Source of the DNA: Acetobacteraceae bacterium
GTDB lineage: Bacteria; Pseudomonadota; Alphaproteobacteria; Acetobacterales; Acetobacteraceae
Assembly: GCA_947478535.1 (NCBI GenBank)
Contig: CANJXD010000294.1
Location: 1 to 7,210, forward strand
Direction of reading: 5' to 3'
Length of the DNA stretch: 7,210 nucleotides
In this document: positions 1 through 5,093 of the stretch, piece after piece
How positions within the stretch are numbered: the first letter of the stretch is position 1
Layout of the letters: each line of letters starts with the position of its first letter
Notes under the pieces: generated by a model
The model's database searches: none
What the model was told of the DNA's origin: nothing
What the model saw: only the letters and a program-made list of their open reading frames with translations
Translations under genes and position numbers: made by a program

Positions 1-2
1 AA

Positions 3-368
3 TGCGGCGCTGCCCTGGTCGAAGCGGCAGAGATCGACCCGCTGGCCATCGCCGCCATGCGCCTGAATGCCGCATTGAACGGGGTTGCGCTGACGCTGCC
101 GGAGGATGACGTCGTCGGCAGCGCCTGCCGCTGGGATATCATCCTCGCCGGGGATGTCTGCTACGAGGCGCCGATGACCGCGCATATCCTGCCCTGGCTG
201 CGCGCCATGGCGGCGGCGGGGGCGGAAGTTTGGATCGCCGACCCCGGCCGCGCCTATCTGCCGAGGGAGGGGATGGAACCACTCGGCACCTGGACCGTCC
301 CCACCTCGCTGGAACTGGAAGACCGGCGGGAGAGGATCGTCACCATCGCCCGGCTACTGCCATCATGA
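3..368 (+). CDS. SAM-dependent methyltransferase, METTL20/ETF-beta lysine methyltransferase-like (3' part only)
   Basis: The gene enters from the left edge; 121 C-terminal residues are visible and the glycine-rich SAM motif I lies outside. The visible part opens with V-E-A-A-E-I-D-P-L-A, where D12 fits the acidic residue that binds the SAM ribose, followed by A-x-x-x-N-G-V. Further on are W-D-I-I-L-A-G-D-V-C-Y-E (residues 44-55) and I-A-D-P-G-R-A-Y-L-P (79-88). The pairing of a GD(V/M)xY motif with a late (G/A)DPGR motif is what I know from METTL20-type enzymes, which methylate lysines of the electron transfer flavoprotein beta subunit; many bacterial homologues carry only a generic methyltransferase name. 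It is probably cytoplasmic. The stop TGA is at 366-368. The repeat-protein gene begins 28 nt later on the same strand, so co-transcription is possible. The protein substrate is inferred, and a small-molecule substrate is not excluded. Confidence 0.8.
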   Translation, partial: CGAALVEAAEIDPLAIAAMRLNAALNGVALTLPEDDVVGSACRWDIILAGDVCYEAPMTAHILPWLRAMAAAGAEVWIADPGRAYLPREGMEPLGTWTVPTSLELEDRRERIVTIARLLPS

Positions 369-396
369 TGCCAACATGCCGGGCGAGGCTGCCGCC

Positions 397-810
397 ATGC
401 GAAGCCTCATCCTCCTCCTGCTGATCCTGGCGCTACCGGCGGCGGCACAGACCAAGGCCGAGTATGACGCGCAAGGCCGCACCGTGGGCCGCTCCGAACA
501 GCGCGGCGACACCGTCCGGGACTATGATGCCCAGGGCCGCAGCGTCGGCCGGGCGGAACAGCGCGGCGATACCACCCGCTTCTATGATGCCCAGGGCCGC
601 AGCGTCGGCCGGGCGGAACAGAGTGGCGATACGGTCCGCAACTACGACGCGCAGGGCCGCAGCACCGGCCGCACCGAAGTCCGCGGCGACACCGCCCGCC
701 ACTATGACGCGCAGGGCCGCAGCACCGGTCGTTCCGAGACCTCCAACGGCGTCACCCGCCATTATGACGCGCAGGGCCGCCAGACCGGGCGGACCGAGCA
801 GCGGCGATAG
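397..810 (+). CDS. Small exported protein of 20-residue YDAQGR tandem repeats, function unknown
   Basis: This is a 137-residue protein. I chose the ATG at 397 over the one at 376 because GAGG lies at 385-388, 8 nt upstream, and because the product then begins directly with a signal peptide: MRSLILLLLILALPAAAQ, with likely cleavage after A-A-A near residue 17. From Y23 to the end it is five full 20-residue repeats and a 15-residue sixth, consensus Y-D-A-Q-G-R-(S/T)-x-G-R-x-E-x-x-G-(D/x)-T-x-R-x. Y, D, A, Q, G and R are invariant in all six copies. The YD..GR and downstream G pattern resembles one RHS/YD repeat (about 21 residues), but this protein is far too short for an RHS toxin shell and has no core or toxin domain. 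It is rich in Arg, Asp and Gln with no cysteine in the mature part, so it is likely a soluble periplasmic or secreted protein. Its stop is 3 bp from the stop of the facing WD40-cytochrome gene. I cannot assign a function. Confidence 0.8.
   Translation: MRSLILLLLILALPAAAQTKAEYDAQGRTVGRSEQRGDTVRDYDAQGRSVGRAEQRGDTTRFYDAQGRSVGRAEQSGDTVRNYDAQGRSTGRTEVRGDTARHYDAQGRSTGRSETSNGVTRHYDAQGRQTGRTEQRR
463..807 (+). repeat. 60-bp tandem repeat, 5.75 copies, in coding sequence
   Basis: Copies begin at 463, 523, 583, 643, 703 and 763 (the last is 45 bp), with an exact 60-bp period and no indels. Each copy encodes one YDAQGR repeat of the exported protein. Copies 2 and 3 are identical over their first 39 bp (523-561 and 583-621), which suggests a recent duplication. 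Other copies differ mostly at synonymous sites and in the variable second half. The array keeps the reading frame throughout. Confidence 0.95.
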
Positions 811-813
811 GCG

Positions 814-2085
814 CTACCGCGTCGCGGCTTCCAGGAAGCGCAGCAGCGCCGCCAGGTCTTCCGCATTGCCCACGGTCTGGACCGGCATCTTGGTCCCCGG
901 CGTCACGGTATCCGGCCCGCGGGTGAACAGATCCGCGACTGTCTCCTGCGTCCAGGTGATGTCGCCGCGGGCAAGACGCTCGGAGTATTCGTAGCCGGGA
1001 ACAGAGCCCATGCGCCGGCCGAACAGCCCATGCAGGTTCGGCCCGGCCATGTTGCCGCCCTCCCGCGTCAGCGCATGGCAGGCACCGCAGGCGCGGAACA
1101 CCCGCGCGCCATGCGGATCGAGCCCGGCGGGCAGGGCAGCCTCCGCTTCCCCACCCAAGGAGCCACCCAGGGGACCAACCGGCCGCCCCGTCAGCGCGTC
1201 CCACCGCCGTACCCGGCGATCCGTGCCGCCGGTCCAGAGGCTGCGCCCATCCAGCCCGAACGCCACGGACCACACCGGCAGCCCAGGCCCCTCCAGCGTA
1301 TGCCGCAGCCGCCCGCTGGCCACATCCCAAAGCGTGACGCTGCCGCCCAGCGACCCGGCCGCCAGCACCGCGCCATCGGGCGATGCCGCGAGTGCCACGA
1401 TCGGGCGCGCGCCCGCCTGCAGTTCACGGACAGCGCCGTCGGGAGACAGCAGCCGCAGCACCCCATCGACGCCGCCCACCGCAAGCACCCCCCCTGGCAA
1501 CACCGCCAGCGTGTTCTGTGGCAGGCCGAATTCGGCCAGGATCCGGGGTGTCTCCCCTTCCGGCCAGAACCGTACCGTGCCGTCGAAGCCGGCCGTCACG
1601 ACCGCGCCATCCCCGGTGAAGACCACGGCATTCACATTGCCCTGGTGGCCTTCCAGGATACGCGCTTCCCCGCCCGGCAGGGCCCAGACCCGTGCCGTGC
1701 CGTCCCAGGCGGCGGAGGCGATGCGCTGGCCATTCGCCTCCACGGCGAGTGAGACAACCGGCCCCTGATGCCCTTCCAGCACGCGAAGCGGCGATGCTCC
1801 TGGCCGGGGAGGCCAGAGCGCGATCCGCCCATCCTCCCCGCTGCTGGCGAAAAAGCCCCCCGGCAGCGCCGCCAGCGCATTCACGGCGCCGGCATGCCAT
1901 CGCACCACGGCCCTCGCGCGGCCGGAACCGGCGTCCCAAAGGATCATCGACTGGTCGAAGCCGGCCGAGGCCAGGGTGCCATCCGCCCCCATCGCCAAGG
2001 CGCGCACGGGGCCGCCATGCACCGCTTCCTGCGCCAGGGCGGGCCGCGGCAACAGCAGCATGAGGCAGAGGGCCAGGATTCGCAT
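814..2085 (-). CDS. Periplasmic WD40 beta-propeller fused to C-terminal cytochrome c
   Basis: This is a 423-residue protein. The ATG at 2085 is preferred because it gives a clean signal peptide (MRILALCLMLLLPRPALAQ, cleavage after A-L-A near residue 18); the frame stays open upstream but encodes nothing recognisable, and the ribosome site is weak. Residues about 24-300 form seven WD40 blades, closing at W50, W91, W134, W174, L213, W253 and W295, with typical E-G-H-Q-G and D-G-T segments. Residues about 323-423 are a class I cytochrome c. The haem motif CGACH is C333-H337, then comes GPNLHGLFGR (348-357), and the likely axial Met is M400 in G-T-K-M-P. Haem would be attached in the periplasm by the Ccm system, which is not in this window. 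The cytochrome closely follows the cytochrome c2 pattern, so it is probably an electron carrier, with the propeller serving as a docking or scaffold module (inference). The gene faces the repeat-protein gene across 3 bp and diverges from the creatininase-like gene. I see no catalytic site in the propeller. Confidence 0.92.
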   Translation of the reverse strand: MRILALCLMLLLPRPALAQEAVHGGPVRALAMGADGTLASAGFDQSMILWDAGSGRARAVVRWHAGAVNALAALPGGFFASSGEDGRIALWPPRPGASPLRVLEGHQGPVVSLAVEANGQRIASAAWDGTARVWALPGGEARILEGHQGNVNAVVFTGDGAVVTAGFDGTVRFWPEGETPRILAEFGLPQNTLAVLPGGVLAVGGVDGVLRLLSPDGAVRELQAGARPIVALAASPDGAVLAAGSLGGSVTLWDVASGRLRHTLEGPGLPVWSVAFGLDGRSLWTGGTDRRVRRWDALTGRPVGPLGGSLGGEAEAALPAGLDPHGARVFRACGACHALTREGGNMAGPNLHGLFGRRMGSVPGYEYSERLARGDITWTQETVADLFTRGPDTVTPGTKMPVQTVGNAEDLAALLRFLEAATR

Positions 2086-2185
2086 GGGATGCAGATTGCC
2101 GTGCTTTCCGGCTTCGGCAAGCGGGGCCTGACAAGCCCTCAATTCCGGCCCTACCCTATGCGACGTCAAACAAGGGGGCAGGGAC
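2086..2185. promoter_or_regulatory. Divergent intergenic region with candidate promoters
   Basis: These 100 bp separate the start codons of the WD40-cytochrome gene (leftward) and the creatininase-family gene (rightward), so both promoters should lie here. For the rightward gene, CTGACA at 2128-2133 and TACCCT at 2152-2157 (18-bp spacer) are a passable -35/-10 pair, and a purine-rich GGGGGCAGGGAC before the ATG is the likely ribosome site. For the leftward gene, TTGACG (complement of 2164-2169) is a good -35, but the hexamer 17 bp further on is poor. No operator palindrome is evident. The hexamer assignments are pattern matches only. Confidence 0.35.
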
Positions 2186-2956
2186 ATGGCCGGGACCATC
2201 GAGCAGGACATCGCCTGGGCGCGGCTGACCGCCGCCGAGATCCAGGCCCGCGCCACGCCGCAGACAGTGGTCATCATTCCCGTCGCCTCCATCGAACAGC
2301 ATGGCCCGCACCTTGCCGTCGGCGTCGATACCATCCTCGCCACCGCGGTCGCCGAAGGCACGGCGCGGCGGCTGATGGCGGGTGGGACCAGCGCCCTCGT
2401 CACGCCCTGCGTCTGGACCGGCCTCGCCGAGCATCACATGGCCTTCGGTGGCACGATGACGCTGGACCTGGCCACCTTCATGGCGGTGGTCGGCGGCGTC
2501 GCCCGCAGCGTCTCCCGCCACGGCTTCCGCCGCATCGCGTTGCTCAACGGCCATGGCGGCAATACCGAGGCGATCGCGAGTTCCGCCATCGAATTGACGC
2601 GCAGCCTCGGCGTGCCGGTGGTGGGGATGACCTATTGGCTCGCCAATGCCGACACCTTCGGCGCGATCCTGGAGGACCAGCCCAATGTCATGCACGCCTG
2701 CGAGGCCGAGACATCCATGATGATGGCCGTGGCGCCGGATTGCGTGCGGGCGGGGCGTATCGCGGCCGCCGTGCCGAAGCGCTTCTCCCCGCCAGCGCCT
2801 CCTGGCTTCAAGCGTAGCCGGCCGTTTTCCGACATGACCGATACCGGCGTGATCGGCGACCCTCGCAAGGCGAGCGCCGCGAAGGGTGAGGCGCTGCTGG
2901 CCGCTGCCGCCGGCCGGCTTGCGGAGGAGTTGTCCCGCCCAGAGCTTTGGGCCTGA
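2186..2956 (+). CDS. Creatininase-family amidohydrolase
   Basis: This is a 256-residue protein, the usual length for the creatininase/MftE-like family of metal-dependent amidohydrolases. The metal-site motifs are in order: S-I-E-Q-H-G (35-40, with E37 and H39), G-V-D (46-48, with D48), N-G-H-G-G-N (121-126, with H123), and H-x-x-E-x-E-T-S (170-177), where E175 is the likely last ligand. Family members hydrolyse cyclic amides or process small peptides and pterin- or guanidine-type compounds at a binuclear Zn/Mn site. Creatininase proper has a glutamate two residues after the active-site histidine (H-Y-E), whereas this protein has H-G-G, so creatinine itself is an unlikely substrate. No signal peptide is seen, so it should be cytoplasmic. 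The ATG at 2186 has a good purine-rich ribosome site. The TGA at 2954-2956 directly abuts the stop codon of the convergent protease gene. No creatinase, mycofactocin or other pathway partner is nearby, so the substrate is open. Confidence 0.9.
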   Translation: MAGTIEQDIAWARLTAAEIQARATPQTVVIIPVASIEQHGPHLAVGVDTILATAVAEGTARRLMAGGTSALVTPCVWTGLAEHHMAFGGTMTLDLATFMAVVGGVARSVSRHGFRRIALLNGHGGNTEAIASSAIELTRSLGVPVVGMTYWLANADTFGAILEDQPNVMHACEAETSMMMAVAPDCVRAGRIAAAVPKRFSPPAPPGFKRSRPFSDMTDTGVIGDPRKASAAKGEALLAAAAGRLAEELSRPELWA

Positions 2957-4717
2957 TCACAAGACCAGGTCGGCCAGCCCCAACTGCCCGGCGCCGAGGC
3001 CCACCAGCAACACGCCATCCCCGCCGCCGAGGTCGATCCGCAGCCCCCCCGCCATCACGCTCGCCGCCGCCAGGACCTGGGCGCCATTGATGCTGAAGCC
3101 GGTCAGCGCCAGCAGGTCCGTGCCGGGATCGAAATCCTCGATCCGGTCGAAGCCCTCGCCCCGGCGCAGCAGGAAGGTGTCCGCACCGGCGCCGCCGGTC
3201 AGCGTATCCTGGCCACGGCGGCCGTCCAGCAGGTCATCGCCCGCGGCGCCGATCAGGTGGTTGGCGCCGGCATTGCCGACCAGCAGATTGGCCAGGGCGT
3301 TGCCGATGCCGGTGACGACGCCATTGCCCAGCACCAGCGCCTCCACCCAATCCGGCAGGGTCAGCGCGCCACCCCCGCCGCCTGTCGCGGTATCAAAACC
3401 CTCGCCCGCGTTCTCGATCACGCGGTCGCCGATATCATCGACGGCATAGCGATCATCGCCGGTGCCGCCCGCCATGGTATCGGCGCCAGCGCCACCATCC
3501 AGCACATCGCCACCGGCGCGGCCTTCCAGCGAATCCCGACCCCCACCGCCCAGCAATGCATTCATCGCCTGGTTGCCGCGCAGCGTATCCGCGCCCGCGC
3601 CACCCAGGGCATTCTCGATCAGGGATGCCGCATTGTCCTGGTGGAGCAGCGCGTTGAAGACATTGCCCCGTGCCGTCTGTTGCAGCCCCGCCCGCACATC
3701 CAGCACCGCAAGCTGGGCTGCGGAGGTGACGGACCAGGACCCCGGGGCGAGGTCGACGGACACCCCGCCGCCATAGGCCGAGAGATCATAGGTATCGACC
3801 CCACCACCATCCCAGATCGTCAGGAAGACCCGATTGGCACTGCCGCCAAGCCCGTTTCCCGGCGCCCCCTGGCCCACGCCATTGATCACCGTCTCCCCCG
3901 TCTCGGGGTTCCAGAAATAGCGGGTATCGCCGGCGTTGAGCCCGTAATCCGCGCCGTAGAGGTGCTGGAGCGCCGCGATATCCAGCATCATCCAGCCCTG
4001 GGGATAGTCGATGGTGCCATTGGTATAGCCGCCGCCGGTCGAAGCCCCCTGCGTGGAGCGATAGGACATGACGGTGAATTCGAGCGTGTCGGATTCGATC
4101 GGCATGGCGCCGAAGCCGTTCCAGCTTTCATGCGGGTGCTTCAGGCCCAGCGCGTGCCCGATCTCATGCACCGCGACCAGGAACTGGTAGCTGCCGAGCA
4201 GCGGCGTATCGAAGGTGCTGCGCGCGCCGAACCACACATCGCCGCCCTCGCGCCCATTGGGGTAATAGCCCCAGGCCGTCGAGGGTGCCGATGACCGCGC
4301 GATGCGGATATCCGCCGTCGAATCGCTGCCGGATTCGACGATGGCCAGGTTGGTGAAGCCGATCACGGAAGGCCCCGGGCTGCCCGGGCCGGCCGTGGCT
4401 TCCCCCAACAGGATGCGCCGCACCGCATCGCGCATGGCGGTGCCGACCTGCACGAAGCCGCGGGTCGGCTCATTGCTGCCGTAGAATGATTCGTAATCCG
4501 CCGGACTGTCCGGGAAGGCGAAGCTGACGGGATCGCCACTGCCCCAGGCATAGCCGCTCAGCACGCCATCCACCGCCGCACGGCCGGAGGACGTCAGTTG
4601 CAGCCGCGGCGCAGTCGGTTCCGGGGCATCCGCAAGCGGGGCATCCGCAAGGAGCTGCCCCGCGACGGCAATGCCGTCGTCGGCAGCCCCATTGTGGGGC
4701 CTGCATAGCCAGCACAT
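2957..4717 (-). CDS. Secreted M10 (serralysin-like) metalloprotease with RTX calcium-binding repeats
   Basis: Numbered from the ATG at 4717, the protein has 586 residues. The metzincin zinc site HEIGHALGLKH is at 184-194 (catalytic E185), followed by the Met-turn V-M-S-Y-R-S at 216-221. These are hallmarks of serralysin-type peptidases. RTX nonapeptides (G-G-x-G-x-D-x-L) lie at about 372-425 and 480-515, forming the calcium-binding beta roll, with D-D-R-Y-A-V-D and E-N-A-G-E-G-x-D-T between them. There is no Sec signal. The C-terminus ends A-D-L-V-L, an acidic residue followed by hydrophobic ones, as expected of type I secretion substrates. Start choice: 4717 gives M-C-W-L-C, like the MC..C starts I recall in alphaproteobacterial relatives; ATGs at 4723 and 4744 are alternatives, and none has a strong ribosome site. 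Residues about 23-32 hold a perfect LADAP duplication. The frame stays open to 5875, but that extension crosses the antisense of a tRNA and is not real. No type I transporter genes or inhibitor lie in the window, so export must rely on genes elsewhere. Confidence 0.9.
   Translation of the reverse strand: MCWLCRPHNGAADDGIAVAGQLLADAPLADAPEPTAPRLQLTSSGRAAVDGVLSGYAWGSGDPVSFAFPDSPADYESFYGSNEPTRGFVQVGTAMRDAVRRILLGEATAGPGSPGPSVIGFTNLAIVESGSDSTADIRIARSSAPSTAWGYYPNGREGGDVWFGARSTFDTPLLGSYQFLVAVHEIGHALGLKHPHESWNGFGAMPIESDTLEFTVMSYRSTQGASTGGGYTNGTIDYPQGWMMLDIAALQHLYGADYGLNAGDTRYFWNPETGETVINGVGQGAPGNGLGGSANRVFLTIWDGGGVDTYDLSAYGGGVSVDLAPGSWSVTSAAQLAVLDVRAGLQQTARGNVFNALLHQDNAASLIENALGGAGADTLRGNQAMNALLGGGGRDSLEGRAGGDVLDGGAGADTMAGGTGDDRYAVDDIGDRVIENAGEGFDTATGGGGGALTLPDWVEALVLGNGVVTGIGNALANLLVGNAGANHLIGAAGDDLLDGRRGQDTLTGGAGADTFLLRRGEGFDRIEDFDPGTDLLALTGFSINGAQVLAAASVMAGGLRIDLGGGDGVLLVGLGAGQLGLADLVL
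4622..4651. repeat. 15-bp perfect tandem duplication in the protease gene
   Basis: The 15-bp unit cggggcatccgcaag occurs at 4622-4636 and again, without change, at 4637-4651. On the coding strand it duplicates the pentapeptide L-A-D-A-P in the N-terminal pro-region of the M10 protease, upstream of the catalytic domain. It keeps the frame and looks like a recent slippage event. Confidence 0.9.
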
Positions 4718-4969
4718 GGCCATGATCCGGATGGTCCGGCGCATTGGCGTGCCGCGGCTGCCCGGGGCCGATCTTCGGCCGGAGCATCGCGCACGCCCGC
4801 CCTCCGCGTGTTGCGGGGCTGGTGGCGGGGCCCGCGCCGGCGGGCTCCGCGCAACCGTTATCGCGTAGCGGAGTGAAGCCTTGATGAATCGGGGCCCAGG
4901 ATGTTCGGCAGGCCCCCGTTGTGCGATCCGTTCTTCCGCGCTACCGGGTGGCCAATGGCGACTGCGCGA
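4718..4969. other. Intergenic region between protease gene and tRNA-Gln, with a GC-rich inverted repeat
   Basis: This 252-bp non-coding stretch must hold the promoter of the leftward protease and of the rightward tRNA; I find no convincing pair for either. A weak tRNA candidate is TTGTGC (4919-4924) with TACCGG (4942-4947), spaced 17 bp. A nested inverted repeat lies at 4810-4855. The inner hairpin is GCCCGC/GCGGGC (4830-4835 with 4840-4845, 4-nt loop), enclosed by GTTGCG/CGCAAC (4810-4815 with 4850-4855). It would sit in the 5' leader of the protease transcript. A stop codon appears in all plausible reading frames that lack family resemblance, so I call no gene here. Confidence 0.45.
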
Positions 4970-5044
4970 TGGGGCGTAGCCAAGCGGTAAGGCAGCGGTT
5001 TTTGGTACCGCCATTCCCAGGTTCGAATCCTGGCGCCCCAACCA
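4970..5044 (+). tRNA. tRNA-Gln (anticodon UUG)
   Basis: A full cloverleaf can be drawn by eye. The acceptor stem is TGGGGCG (4970-4976) with CGCCCCA (5034-5040). The D stem is GCC/GGC (4979-4981 with 4991-4993). The anticodon stem is GCGGT/ACCGC (4995-4999 with 5007-5011) around loop TTTTGGT, giving anticodon TTG at 5002-5004. The T stem is CCAGG/CCTGG around TTCGAAT. The discriminator is A at 5041 and CCA is encoded at 5042-5044. The U1-A72 pair at the acceptor tip is typical of tRNA-Gln, and is read by GatCAB in organisms that make Gln-tRNA by transamidation. The gene is intact although an integrase gene follows immediately, as expected when an element integrates into the 3' half and rebuilds it. 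Confidence 0.96.
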
Positions 5045-5050
5045 ATTAAA
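5017..5050 (+). other. Candidate attachment site (attL) at the tRNA-Gln 3' end
   Basis: The T arm, acceptor 3' strand and CCA of the tRNA (5017-5044), plus a few AT-rich bases after it, are the usual crossover segment for tyrosine integrases whose gene lies just downstream and reads away, as here. The matching attR copy is not in the window, so the exact core cannot be set. This is inferred from position only. Confidence 0.4.
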
Positions 5051-5093
5051 TGATTTCAGCAAGTTAGCGCCGATTTCCGCGAGGTTGCGGGCG

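Noticed and set aside
376..396. Upstream ATG at 376 for the repeat protein
   Set aside because: It adds seven residues before a standard signal peptide and has no ribosome site, whereas the ATG at 397 has GAGG 8 nt upstream.
463..807. Possible CRISPR array from the regular 60-bp pattern
   Set aside because: The units are contiguous coding repeats without unique spacers and encode an in-frame protein repeat.
1010..1768. Long plus-strand open frames opposite the WD40-cytochrome gene
   Set aside because: They are rich in Arg, Pro and Ser with no family resemblance, as expected for GC-rich antisense shadows.
2086..2403. Extension of the WD40-cytochrome frame upstream of 2085
   Set aside because: It runs antisense through the start of the creatininase-family gene and would bury the clear signal peptide at 2085.
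5085..5093. TTG at 5085 as the integrase start
   Set aside because: It sits directly against the GAGG motif, leaving no spacer; the ATG at 5094 or GTG at 5139 are better placed.
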